The notes under the pieces: generated by a model
Told to the model about the DNA's origin: nothing
Databases searched by the model: none
Seen by the model: only the letters and a program-made list of their open reading frames with translations
Position numbers and translations under genes: made by a program
In this document: piece after piece, positions 10,338-19,775 of the stretch
Layout of the letters: each line of letters starts with the position of its first letter
Numbering within the stretch: position 1 is the stretch's first letter
Assembly (NCBI RefSeq): GCF_950295315.1
Contig: NC_080171.1
Span: forward strand, 97,888,445-97,952,444
Source of the DNA: Erinaceus europaeus
Taxonomy: Eukaryota; Chordata; Mammalia; Eulipotyphla; Erinaceidae
Direction of reading: 5' to 3'
DNA length: 64,000 nucleotides

Positions 10338-10460
10338 AACTCCCACTAGGTCCTCTTCCATTCTGTTCCAGGACCTGAACCCTCCCCCTCACCCACCCCA
10401 GAGGACTTGAACCCTCCCCTTCACCCACCCCAGAGTCTTTTACTTTGGTGCAATACACCA
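10233..10460 (-). mobile_element. L1 3' end (short type), uninterrupted copy, minus strand
   Basis: It carries the minus-strand signature CTCAATAAAGAAATTT, then the 3' UTR with TTGCACCAAAGTAAAAGACT at the upstream end. It ends against SINE-B at 10460. Confidence 0.85.
10371..10434. repeat. Tandem duplication, 2 x 32 bp, in L1 3' UTR
   Basis: The unit at 10371-10402 starts GGACCTGAACCCTCCCC. The unit at 10403-10434 starts GGACTTGAACCCTCCCC. They differ at two positions. The other L1 3' ends in the window have one unit at this point. Confidence 0.9.
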
Positions 10461-10651
10461 TTTTTTTAAAAAGATATTTTATTTATATATTGGATCAAGG
10501 CAGAGAGAAATCAAGAGGGAAAGAGGAGATAGAGAAAAAGAGAGACATCTGTAGGACTGCTCCACCATCATGAAGCTTCTTCCCTCCTGGTGGGCATTAG
10601 GGCTGGAACCTGGGTCCTTCAACTCTAATGTGCGCACTACTGACTGGCCCA
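10460..10651 (-). mobile_element. SINE-B, minus strand
   Basis: TATTGGATCAAGGCAGAGAG, a GA-rich body, AGACATCTGTAGGACTGCTC, TGGAACCTGGGTCCTTCAAC and a head ending CTGACTGGCCC. Confidence 0.85.
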
Positions 10652-10655
10652 TTCT

Positions 10656-10817
10656 TTTCTATTTTTAATATTTCATTTTTAGTGAGAGAAATACAGAGAG
10701 AAAGGTCAGGACACTGTGCAACTCTTGCTTATAGTGGTGCTGGGGGATTGAACCTGGGACCTTGTAGCCTCAAGCATGAAAATCTTTTTCATAACCATTA
10801 TGCTGTCTCTCCAGTCC
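10656..10817 (-). mobile_element. SINE-C, minus strand
   Basis: AACTCTTGCTTATAGTGG, GGGATTGAACCTGGGACC and TTCATAACCATTATGCTGTC, then a pentanucleotide repeat directly after the head. Confidence 0.8.
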
Positions 10818-10863
10818 TTTTTATTTTATTTTATTTTATTTTATTTTATTTTATTTTATTTTA
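10818..10863. repeat. (TTTTA)n microsatellite
   Basis: About nine TTTTA units, nearly perfect, abutting the SINE-C head. Confidence 0.95.
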
Positions 10864-11429
10864 ACCTTGTGATCATCTTTTTTCCTTAACAGTGATTTCA
10901 ACTTCCTGAATGCACCCTGCTCTTGGCTTCCCAAAGCTGATAGTTAATTTCCAGACCCACTTTATCAGCTGAGAGGAGGAAAATGACTACTGCAGAATTA
11001 CCTGGTTGTTTATATTTTTCTTGCTATGTAATTGTGTTTGGTCTTAGCATGTAAATTGGGCCATAATTACTGTATAATTTATAGTTTTTATATCTTATAA
11101 CAAGTTAGTGTCTAAATCACACACCCCCACGTAAATACTTTAAAATTATTCAGTAATTACTTATTTACATTATAATTAAAAATAAGTAATTAGCATACAT
11201 TTACAAAGGATTTACATACTTATTTCTAGATATCAGTTCTTGGCAGTGCAAGTGGGATCTTTGGCTGTTAATAAAATGGAAAAAGAAGATGCTTCCCCAG
11301 GTTGAGGAAAGGGATGTGGTTTGGGGGAGGGAGGTCCCTCGGTTTTTCTGATGTGGTAGGTGGACAGGGGGAAAGGACCAGGAAAGGAGAAAACCAAAAA
11401 AAAAAAAAAGCTCCTTAGGGCTTTAGGAG
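10864..11429. other. AT-rich unique sequence
   Basis: No repeat recognised. AT-rich around 11030-11230 with several ATTA/TAAT motifs. No open frame of interest. An A-run lies at 11396-11409. Confidence 0.5.
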
Positions 11430-11567
11430 AGAAGAATGAGATCTTCCCCTTTTCTTTCTTTTCTTATTGCCATCAGGTTTATCTCTGGGGCTTGGTGCCA
11501 GCATAATGAATCCACCACTCTCAGTGGCCATTTTTCTCTGTCTCCTTTCTTTTCTTCTTTCTTCCTC

Positions 11568-11615
<48 letters not shown>

Positions 11616-11813
11616 TCCTTCTTTCTTTTATTTGATAGAACAGAGAGGAATTGGGAGGTAAGAGGAAGATAAGGGAAGAGAAAGAGAGACACACGCAGCC
11701 CTGCTTCACCAACTGTGATGTTTCCCTCCTGCAGGTAGGGAGCTGGGGGCTTGAACCAGCTTGTTACACATTGTAATGTGTGCTCAACCATCCAGCCCTC
11801 CAGAAGAATGAGA
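11430..11813 (-). mobile_element. SINE-B with long tail, minus strand, with TSD
   Basis: The perfect 12-bp TSD AGAAGAATGAGA lies at 11430-11441 and 11802-11813. Inside are ATTGCCATCAGGTTTATCTC, a long CTTT microsatellite in the body, CTGCTTCACCAACTGTGATG and the head. Lysine/glutamate-rich frames here (e.g. 11423-11791 minus) are translations of the microsatellite. Confidence 0.92.
11546..11630. repeat. (TTTC)n microsatellite inside SINE
   Basis: A long run of TTTC units with a few CTTCC interruptions, grown from the pyrimidine-rich part of the SINE. Confidence 0.95.
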
Positions 11814-13117
11814 CATTATTTCCTTTGAAACAGGTTTCATCTGCAGCTGAGGAAGTCAGGATGAACTGAGAGAAAAACTTTCTGATCCCATGAGGAAGAT
11901 GCCAGACATGGGGCTAACATTCTGGTCCTTCTCTTGACCCTGACTCTGTTTCAAAAATGATGACTCAGATGACTTTGCTTAAGTCAGTTGCTGTGCATGT
12001 GAGCTTGGCAAACTGGCTCCATCCCTACAGCAAGATGTATATAGCAAGTGGAAAAATAGAGACTCAATGTGATGAGTTCCCGTGGACTTCAAAGTGGTGG
12101 GGACTAAAGATCAGGGGGGCAGGTAGGGATGATACTGAGCTGGCTACCTCTGTCCCTTGGCCCCCAAACCCAGATGTCCTGCCTGTTGGGCACATTTGTA
12201 TCCAATACATTATTGGCCTCAGGTGAGCATGGTGTCTCAAAGGCAGAATCCATCATCACAGATGGCCTGCCCATGATGACGGCTCAGCTAGACATACTTC
12301 TTTGTTTGCAAGACACTGAGCTTTGTGCTGTTCCTTGGACCACCTGGTTGACTGCCTCTCTGTCCCCTGTTCTTTCAGACCTACAGCTTCTAGAAGGTGT
12401 GTGTCACAGGAACAGCTGTTTCCATGGTCAAATGCCAAGCATCCACCTCCTTGGCTGTAATTGACTCCTCCACTTGGACCACATCCGGGCCTCTCACTTC
12501 ACAGATCCCTACCCACCCTTTCCAAAGGTTCAGCATTTGCATCTTCTCCAAGGCAGTGAGAGTTATTGTGCATCCCATGGTGATGCTCTGTGAGACTTCA
12601 GTGAGTGACCAGGAGTGTGAATGTCATAGCTGGGGTCAGATGCAGTCTGCTCAGGATGCTCTGTTGGCCTTGCTTGGATAGTCCGATGTAATCAACTGGC
12701 CTTTCCTAAGGACGGTGCTACGTTGTGCTCTCCAGGCTGGTCTCTGCCACTGGTGGTTTGGACATCCAGCAATGAGTGTCAGGAGCTAGATGAACTTTGG
12801 TAGAGGGATCCCATGCTATAGACCTCCGTGCAGAGCCCCCAAATCCCTGCCTCTAGGGTGACTGTTCATGAGCTCAGGGGTGGGAGTGATGGGCTGAGGC
12901 TGGGGACTGGCTGACATCTGCCGACCAGGTCAGTCTATGTCCTTGTGTAACATCGGGCCTGTGGCAGATAGTCTCTGGTCGTGTCATATATGGCACAGAG
13001 ACCCTCACATGTGGTGTACATTCATGTGAAATACATCAGAACTTGATGTCAGCTATGCCCCTGCATCTTTCAAGTGGCACTGTTCTTTAATATTATTTTC
13101 TGGGATAATAAATTGTG
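11814..13117. other. Unique 1.3-kb stretch, no gene seen
   Basis: Mixed composition and no recognised repeat. Frames at 12129-12464 and 12397-12681 (plus) overlap in different phases, lack a domain and have no clear splice sites. I see nothing else. Confidence 0.45.
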
Positions 13118-13405
13118 TATTATTTATTTATTTATTTATTGCCACCGGGGTTATCACGGAGGCCTCAGTGCCTGCATTACAAATTCACTGCTCCTGGTGG
13201 CCACTTTTTCCTTCTTTTTTTTTCCTTTCTCTTTTTTCTATTTTAATTTGACAGGACAGAAATTGAGAGGGGAGGGGAGATAGAGGAGGCAGACCTATTT
13301 CACAACTCATGAAGCCACTGCAGGTGGAGAGCAGGGGCTCAAAACTGGGTCCTTGCACATGGTAATATGTGTGCTTAACTGGGTGCACCACTGTCCAGAT
13401 CCCTA
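13118..13405 (-). mobile_element. SINE-B with long tail, minus strand
   Basis: A TTTA-repeat tail, GCCACCGGGGTTATCACGG, CACTGCTCCTGGTGGCC, TTTGACAGGACAGAAATTG and CTTGCACATGGTAATATGTG, ending at the head CTGTCCAGATCC. Confidence 0.85.
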
Positions 13406-13537
13406 TTGTTATTATTATTGATGTATTTTATTTTGTAATTTTTTGGCTGGGTGAGGGAGAGCAGAGCTCCAAGGTCACCCACTTGGTCTTCTTTACTTTC
13501 CTAGCTCTGACTCTGCAGGTCTAGGGGCCCAGAAAAG

Positions 13538-13782
13538 ATTTCTGCTCATGGGGTTGGGTGGTGGAGCACCTGGTTGAGGTGCACATTTCAGTGTGCAAGG
13601 ACCTGGGTTCAAGCCCCCGGTCCCCATCTGCATGGGGAAAGCTTTGTGAGTGGTGAAGCAGGGATGCAGGTATCTCTCTCCCTCTCTATCACCCACTTCC
13701 CTCTTGATTTCTGGCTTCTCTATCCAATAAATAAATAAAGATAATTTTAAAAAGTTATTTTTTAAAAAAAGCTTTCTGCTCA
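13538..13782 (+). mobile_element. SINE-B, plus strand, with TSD
   Basis: TSD WTTTCTGCTCA lies at 13538-13548 and 13772-13782 (first base differs). The head GGGTTGGGTGGTGGAGCACC with B box GGTTCAAGCCC is followed by GTGGTGAAGCAGGGATGCAG and the tail CCAATAAATAAATAAAG. Confidence 0.9.
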
Positions 13783-13866
13783 CTGCAGAAGTCATGCCAT
13801 ATTTGTCTTTCACTTCCTTCCTTAGTTCACTAAGCATAATCACTGCAGTCCCATTTGTTCTCTTTC

Positions 13867-14700
13867 TTTATTTAGTGATTTACAAAATTATAAGATAAAA
13901 GGTGTATAGTTCCACATCATTCCCACTACCAAAGTTCTGTGTCCCCATCCCCTCCATTGGAAACTACAGTAGTTCGGGACCAGGTGGTGGTGCACCTGGT
14001 TGAGTGCATATGTTACAGTGCTCAAGGACCCAGGTTCGAGCCCCCAGTCCCCACCTGCAAGGGCAAGCTTCACAAGTGGTGAAACAGTGCTGCAGGTGTC
14101 TCTCTCCCTCTCTGTCACCTCCTTCTCTCTCAATTTCTGACTGTCTCTACCTATCAAAGAAATAAAGATTAAGAAACTTTGGTAGTTCTCCCGAGGTCAC
14201 AGATATGGGTTGACTTTATATCTGTCAGTATATCTATATATATTTTTTGCCTATTTATTTTTACAGCCCTGCATTCACTTCTTTTCACACCTACACCGAT
14301 GACTGCTTCCAGGAATCCTTCCTTTTCCCCCTTTTCTCTCTCAGATAAGAGAAACAAAGCTTCATGCTCGCTTTGGCAGAACATACACTAAAATCAGAAT
14401 GATACAGAGAGAAACCGTGCCTGAATTTCTCCAGTGTTTTCCAGATTCACTTCCTTTTTGGTGGTGGTATAAAAACAAGATTTCTGATGACAGGCACTTT
14501 GGGTCCTGGTGGGATTGGGGTTCATAACCCTCTGGTCATCTTTCCCTATCATTTACTCCTCTGGGAGTATGGACCAAAATTCTTCATGGGGTGCAGAAGA
14601 TGGAAGGTCTGGCTTCTGTAATTGCTTCTCCATTGGACATGGATGTTGGCAGGTCGATCCATACCCCTAGCCTATTTCTATCTTTCCCTAGTGTCTCACC
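13867..14700 (-). mobile_element. L1u (older 3' end), minus strand, split by SINE-B
   Basis: The parts 13867-13974 and 14174-14700 join across the SINE. It has the older 3' end (TTACAAAATTATAAGATAAA, CATTGGAAACTACAGTAG), about 350 bp absent from the younger type, and then the shared body (TTGCTTCTCCATTGGACATG). 5'-truncated. Confidence 0.85.
13961..14187 (+). mobile_element. SINE-B inserted in L1u, plus strand
   Basis: The imperfect TSD AAACTACAGTAGTT / AAACTTTGGTAGTT lies at 13961-13974 and 14174-14187. The head GACCAGGTGGTGGTGCACC with B box GGTTCGAGCCC is well kept, and the tail contains AATAAAG. Confidence 0.9.
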
Positions 14701-15057
14701 ATTTTTTAAAACCTTTTCTGCCATTTATTTTGAAGTCAAAGTTAGCATAGCTAGTCATATAAATAAACATGACTATAGCCTCCATGAATAAATTTAGATT
14801 TACAGATGCAAGCACACCTCAGGGTATCTGCCCTTTAAGCTTGTCCATGTGCGGAGGTATGTAAATACTCAGATGTGAGAATGCATCTATGTCTATTTGT
14901 CATAACTTTTATATCTTGGAGGGAAAGATGAACTTGACCTGGAATCATGCCTCATCATTAGTTGGAAGTTATGCAGCTGAGTCTCTATTCTGGGAAGAGT
15001 AGTCAGGAGTTAGTTGGGAGTTATTACTGGAGTTTTACTACATGGCTCCATTGCTAC
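14701..15057. other. Unique sequence
   Basis: No repeat and no gene recognised between an L1u truncation point and SINE-B. Confidence 0.45.
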
Positions 15058-15258
15058 TTTTTAAAAGATACTTTACTGGATAGAGACAAAAAGACATTGA
15101 TAGGGAAGGGGGAGGTGGAAAGAGAGAGAGATACCTGCAGCACTGCTTCGCCACTTGTGAAGCTTCCCCCACCTTGCAGAGGAGGACTGGGGGACTTTAA
15201 CCTGGGTTCTTGGGAACTAATGTGCACTCAGCCAGGTGCCCCACAACCCAACCCCACT
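15058..15258 (-). mobile_element. SINE-B, minus strand
   Basis: ACTTTACTGGATAGAGAC, CTGCAGCACTGCTTCGCC, ACTTGTGAAGCTTCCCCC and a diverged head ending near CACAACCCAACCCC. Confidence 0.82.
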
Positions 15259-15281
15259 CAACCGTTTCTGATGGACAGCTT

Positions 15282-15486
15282 AATTTTCTTTTTTCTTTCT
15301 TTTTGATAGAGGGTGAGAAATGGAGAGAGATAGAAAGGGAGAAGGAGAGAGAAAGAAGGAGAGACACCTGTAACACTACTCCACTGCTCATGAAGCTTTC
15401 CCTGTGCAGGGGTACCAGAGTCCTGAAACCTGGTCCTTTCAAGCAGAAATGTGTGCGCTCTACTGGGTGTGCCACGACCTGGCCCA
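15282..15486 (-). mobile_element. SINE-B, minus strand
   Basis: CTTTTTGATAGAGGGTGAG, CCTGTAACACTACTCCACTG, AAACCTGGTCCTTTCAAGC and a head at GCCACGACCTGGCCC. It lies in tandem with the previous SINE-B, separated by about 20 bp. Confidence 0.82.
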
Positions 15487-15687
15487 GCACTTTTATATTC
15501 TTAATATCTCCCTCACTTTGGGACTTCAGACTACTTTGACTTGTTTCTTAGTATATATTTGAGAAGGAAGTTTAATTTCCAGACTCCGTCTTGAAAAGGA
15601 CTTTACTTCTCACAGATAGAAAGGCAACCTTAGCTACTTGAGAAGACAAAAATATTTATTATTGATTCTGGTGGTGAAGGGCTGCTA

Positions 15688-15726
<39 letters not shown>

Positions 15727-16337
15727 CTTGATGGGGTTACTGTGGGGGTCTGGCAGTATCAGGCTGGTAACAGCTACTCCCACACCCCATTCTGACCCCA
15801 GGGGACCCGAGTGGAAGGCTGGGATCTGCCTTCCAGAGGATAGCACCTGAAGAGGGGTTGGGAGCCATATGAGGCTTCTGCAGGAGCATCATAACAGCCT
15901 GGCCTTGGAGAACATTGGCATCACAGTCACTGTCGCATGAGCACAGAGACCTTTCCAAGTGCCAAATCTCTTGTCTTCACTTAGACACCACACTGTCCCC
16001 ACTGGATGGCTCTTCCGGTCTTTACTTGGGAAAGGGATTGACTGAAGCTGAGAATTAGTGTGACTGCAAGGCTTTGCTTCATCATGAGCTCCTCATTGCT
16101 GCCCAGAAAGTGGGGACATGCTCAGGAAGGAGCACCTGGTTAAGAACAGACACCACAATTTTGTTATAGGTAACAAAATCCAAATTATCTGCATGTGTGC
16201 CTGTTAAGGCATAGAGAAAACTTTGGAAGGAGAGGCATCAGATTGTGTAAAATGAAATGAAATCTTTAATATCACAGTTATCATTTTACAGTCAGGATGT
16301 AGTCATACATCATCTGTGTGATTAAAAAATGTATCTA
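15487..16337. other. Unique sequence with (GT)n
   Basis: Contains a (GT)17 microsatellite at 15691-15724. No other repeat or gene is recognised. Confidence 0.5.
15691..15724. repeat. (GT)17 microsatellite
   Basis: Perfect GT dinucleotide run of 34 bp. Confidence 0.97.
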
Positions 16338-16476
16338 GGGCCTGGGTGGTGGTGCACCTGGTTGAGTGCACATGCTATCATGCACAAGGGCCCAGGTTCA
16401 AGCTCCTGGTCCCTACATGTAGGGCAAAAGCTTCACAAGTGGTGAAGAAGTGATGCAAGCATCTGTCTCTAACCCT

Positions 16477-16612
16477 TTTTTCTTTTCTTTCTTTTTTTTT
16501 AATCAGAGCACTGCTCAGATCTGGCTTATAGTGATATAAGGGCTTGAACCTGGGACTTTGGAGCCTTAAGCATGAGAGGCTCTTTGCATAACCATTATGC
16601 TATCTACCCCTA
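16477..16612 (-). mobile_element. SINE-C inside SINE-B, minus strand
   Basis: T-rich tail, AGAGCACTGCTCAGATCTGG, GGCTTGAACCTGGGACTTTG and TTTGCATAACCATTATGCTA. Confidence 0.85.
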
Positions 16613-16637
16613 CTCTATCTCCCTTCTCCTCTGAATT

Positions 16638-16638
<1 letters not shown>

Positions 16639-16678
<40 letters not shown>
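16639..16678. repeat. (CT)n(AT)n microsatellite
   Basis: A CT run passing directly into an AT run within the SINE-B tail. Confidence 0.9.
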
Positions 16679-16714
16679 CCAATAGATAAATACAAAAAAG
16701 TAAAATAGAAAATA

Positions 16715-16865
16715 TCTCTCAAGAGTAGCAAAATAGCTCACCTGGCTAGTGTGCCTGCTTTGTCATATGCAGGGCTCAGTTTCAAGCCCTGTTCCCATAG
16801 CACTGGAGTAAAGTTTGGTGATGTGGTCTTTCTTTCTGTCTCTTTCTATCTCAAAAACAGTTGTT
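16715..16865 (+). mobile_element. SINE-E, plus strand
   Basis: TAGCTCACCTGGCTAGTGTG, CCTGCTTTGTCATATGCAGG and a B-box-like TTTCAAGCCC, then CTTTCTTTCTGTCTC. A tRNA-derived SINE distinct from types A to D. Confidence 0.65.
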
Positions 16866-16904
16866 TAGATCACTGAAGCCCCAGTTACAATAACAATAAC
16901 AAAA

Positions 16905-17060
16905 TAAACAGAGATATCTCATGGGAGAAGGCACATGCTTCATGTGGGCAGTGTCCAGGTTTGACCCCTAGTGCCATACAGGAGATCATGGCACTAGGGA
17001 AAGTTTCAGCACTGTGGCATCTCCCCCTCTGTCATCTCTCTATCTGAATAAAAACAAAAG
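16905..17060 (+). mobile_element. SINE-E-like copy, plus strand
   Basis: ATCTCATGGGAGAAGGCACA, GTCCAGGTTTGACCCCTAG, GGGAAAGTTTCAGCACTGTG and a tail at ATCTGAATAAAAAC. It has the same architecture as its neighbour but a different head. Confidence 0.55.
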
Positions 17061-17164
17061 TCAGTCAAAGAGTGGTGAAATCATGCATGCCTGCCTGTGG
17101 CCTAGGCTCCATCAATAACAATAACAACAAAAGAATAGTTCATCTAAAAAATAATAAGCAGGCA

Positions 17165-17324
17165 AACCAGCCTATATAAAGGACTGCCTTTGTGTTCACA
17201 CAGCCTCGTCTTGTCTGCTCTGTTCCATAGTCTTTGTGCTTATGTGGCAGGCTTTCTTGCCTCGGGCCTTTGCACATGACAGTCCCTCTGTCTGGAATTC
17301 CTTTACCTCACTTTTCCCCCCCTT
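17165..17324 (+). repeat. L2-like relic
   Basis: The order CTTTGTGTTCACACAGCC, CGGGCCTTTGCACATGACAG, TCCCTCTGTCTGGAATTCC matches the familiar conserved stretch of mammalian L2 3' ends. Interrupted downstream by SINEs. Confidence 0.5.
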
Positions 17325-17830
17325 TTATTAACAATTTTTTATTATTTATTAATTCATTGGGTAGAAACAGAGAAAATGAGATGGAAGGGGGAGGAAGAGA
17401 GGAAAAGTTGAGGACAGTGTTTTTTAAAATATTTTTTTATATTTTCTTTTTTAAAATATTTATTTATTTATTCCCTTTTGTTGTCCTTGTTGTTTTATTG
17501 TTGTAGTTATTCTTGTTGTCGTTGTTGGATAGGACAGACAGAAATGGAGATGGATAGGACAGACGTAAATGGAGAGAGGAGGGGAAGACAGAGAGGAGAA
17601 GAGAAAGGTAGACACCTGCAGACCTGCTTCACCATTTGTGAAGGGACTCCCCTGCAGGTGGGGAGCCGGGGGCTCGAACCGGGATCCTTAAACCAGTTCC
17701 TGTTCTTCGTGCCACGTGCGCTTAACCCTCTGTAATACTGCCGGACTCCTGAGGACAGTGGTCTTGAACCTAGGTCCCGAAGCATGGAAACATGTGCACT
17801 CAATCAGATGTGGCAGCACCCACCCCCAGT
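17325..17830 (-). mobile_element. SINE-B, minus strand, split by SINE-A
   Basis: The tail and body at 17325-17419 (TAATTCATTGGGTAGAAAC) are continued after the SINE-A by 17761-17830 (GTCTTGAACCTAGGTCCC, GTGCACTCAATCAGATGTGG). Confidence 0.8.
17409..17760 (-). mobile_element. SINE-A inside SINE-B, minus strand, with TSD
   Basis: The perfect 11-bp TSD TGAGGACAGTG lies at 17409-17419 and 17750-17760. The SINE has an internal duplication of the GGATAGGACAGACAGAAATG segment. The B-box complement GGGCTCGAACCGGGATCC is intact. Confidence 0.93.
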
Positions 17831-17980
17831 CTGACTGCATTCAGGACAACATCAGCAACTTTCTGATGTATCTTCTTCTAGATTTTTCTCGATGCCGTCA
17901 CCTACATATTGAGCTATGGAAACACAGAGCTGCTTTGGGTTTCATTTCTTGTAAATATGATCTTTTATTCTTCATGCTTT

Positions 17981-18244
17981 TCTAAAATTTACTTTTTTTT
18001 TTTTTTTTTTGTCTCCAGGGTTATCGCTGGAGCTCCATGCCTGCACTACAAATCCACAGCTCCTGGAGGCCATCTTTTTTCCACTGTTGTTGGATAGGAC
18101 AGAGAGAAATTGAGAGAGGAGGGGAAGACAGGGGTGAGGGGGAGAAAGATAGACACCTGCAGACCTGCTTCACCACCTGTGAAGTGGTGGGAAGCCGGGG
18201 GCCTGAACTGGGATCTTTGCGCTGGTGCTTGCTAAAGTTTACTT
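17981..18244 (-). mobile_element. SINE-A long tail, head-truncated, with TSD
   Basis: TSD TCTAAAATTTACTT at 17981-17994 matches GCTAAAGTTTACTT at 18231-18244 with two differences. The element has the T-run tail, GTCTCCAGGGTTATCGCTGG and the body, but stops in the head just after GATCTTTGCGCTGGTGCTT. The 5' end of the tRNA part is missing. Confidence 0.88.
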
Positions 18245-18305
18245 CTTCAGTTCTCCCTGATACTGCCCTGCCCCTTTTGACACGGTCCTTAACAGAACAA
18301 GAAAT

Positions 18306-18664
18306 GGCTAATAATTCTTATTTATGCATTTATTTATTATTGGATAGAGACAGAGAAATTGAGAGGTGATAGAAAGGGAGCGAGGCAGAGAGACACTTGC
18401 AGCCCTGCTTCACCACTTGTGAAGCTTTCCCCTTGCAGGAGGGGGCCAGGGCTTGAACTTGGGTCCTTGCACTTTATAATGTGTGCGCTTAATCAGGTGC
18501 ACCACCGCCTGCCCCTCCTCCCCTTTTTTTTGTACCAGAGCTCTGCTCAGCTCTGGTTTATGGTGGCCTGGGGGGTGGAACTTGGGACTTCAGAGCCTCA
18601 GGCATAAAAGTCTCTTTGCATAACCACTATGCTGTCTACCCCTGCCCAAGGCTAATAATTCTTA
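18306..18664 (-). mobile_element. SINE-C/SINE-B dimer, minus strand, one shared TSD
   Basis: A perfect 15-bp TSD, GGCTAATAATTCTTA, at 18306-18320 and 18650-18664 encloses two SINEs. SINE-B (18321-about 18521) and SINE-C (about 18522-18649) are in the same orientation. In sense order this is C head, C tail, B head, B tail. No further TSD is seen between them, which fits either a dimer RNA inserted at once or a later precise insertion at the head. Confidence 0.88.
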
Positions 18665-18810
18665 AGGTGCAATTGGAGACACTTGAAGACCTACATGATC
18701 TACAATCCTGCCTCCCAGCCCAGCTGTGGGAGGGTCACCAGGAAGACACCTGGAAATATTAGCTAATTTGCAGCCTCACCTCCCTGTCCAGAGAACTGGA
18801 AACACTGATC

Positions 18811-19105
18811 ACCTCCAATCCAAGTTTTACTCTGTGTTTTTCCTCTTTTTGTCCTTGTTCCTTAAATTCTACCTGTGAATGAGGTCACCTGATATTTGTC
18901 CTTCTCTTTTTGGTTTATCTGACTTAACATGAGGGGAAGGAGAAAGGATGGAGGGGATTTAGGAGTCCTGATGCATGACAGAAAAGGACCCGGGCTGGGG
19001 ATGAGAGTATTTTGTAGGCACGTGTCACACGGAACTGAGAAATTTGACCTACCTGGCAACAACTGTACCATTAGTTCCCCAATAAAGTGATAAAATAAAT
19101 ACATT
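18811..19105. mobile_element. L1 3' end with 5' inversion (twin priming)
   Basis: The segment 18811-18934 is minus-strand L1 (its complement reads GACAAATATCAGGTGACCTC, the end of ORF2). The segment 18935-19105 is plus-strand L1 3' UTR ending CCCCAATAAAGTGATAAAAT. The two parts are consecutive in L1 but opposite in orientation, the product expected from twin priming. Confidence 0.8.
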
Positions 19106-19591
19106 CAAAAAGTGCCAAGAGCTACTTAAGAGCTGTCTGATAATTTTGTCAGAGGGTGTCTGAGAACAAGTGCTAAAACAAACAATGGCCACTTCCCTCT
19201 TTCTGGCCATCACGTCTCTGCTGTCCTGGCCTGAGATGGCCCTAGCTTCCTGGTGACTGCACCTTGTTGATTTCTGTTGAACTAAAACCCGTATCTTCCC
19301 CACTGGGGGCCCCAAGCACCTGCCTTTTCTCCTAGTTCAAGTCTCTCTTCTAGTGCTTGATCTGCTTTCTCCCTTCTAGCTTCTCATTTTTGAGAAGTCT
19401 CATCTGTCTGTCCTATAAGATCTCCAAGGAAGCACAGATTAACAGATGGAAGGTGTGTGGGTAGAGGCCGTGGTGAGCGTGGGGTGAGGGTGGATGGTGA
19501 GGGGTGGATGGACAGAGTCCATCAGAGGATAGGCTCCTCAAAGGGGAGACTGCAGTGTGTTCATGGCTTTGAGAGTCCATGGCTACGAGGC
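19106..19591. other. Unique sequence with G/T-rich imperfect repeat
   Basis: No transposable element recognised. About 19448-19515 is a G-rich stretch of GTGAGGG/GTGGATGG-like motifs. Confidence 0.45.
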
Positions 19592-19775
19592 AGAAGTCCT
19601 ATCTGGTGGTCTGGGAGTTGGCACAGTGATAAAGCTTTGAATTCTCAAGCATGAGGTCCCAAGTTCGATCCCCGGCAGCACATGTGCCAGAGTGATGTCA
19701 GGTTCTTTCTCTCTGCTCCTATCTTTCTCATAAATAAATAAAATCTTTTTTTAAAAAAAAGAAGTCCCATCTGGT
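19592..19775 (+). mobile_element. SINE-D, plus strand, with TSD
   Basis: The TSD AGAAGTCCTATCTGGT / AGAAGTCCCATCTGGT lies at 19592-19607 and 19760-19775 (one mismatch). The head has TTGGCACAGTGATAAAGC and B box GTTCGATCCCC; the tail is CATAAATAAATAAAATC. The best SINE-D in the window. Confidence 0.92.

Larger units (their letters stand above)
16338..16707 (+). mobile_element. SINE-B, plus strand, split by SINE-C
   Basis: The head GGGCCTGGGTGGTGGTGCACC with B box GGTTCAAGCTCC at 16338-16476 is continued by a CT/AT-rich tail at 16613-16707 that ends CCAATAGATAAATAC. SINE-C lies between the halves. Confidence 0.85.

Noticed and set aside
11423..11791. Lysine/glutamate repeat protein on the minus strand
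   Set aside because: Translation of a CTTT microsatellite inside a SINE.
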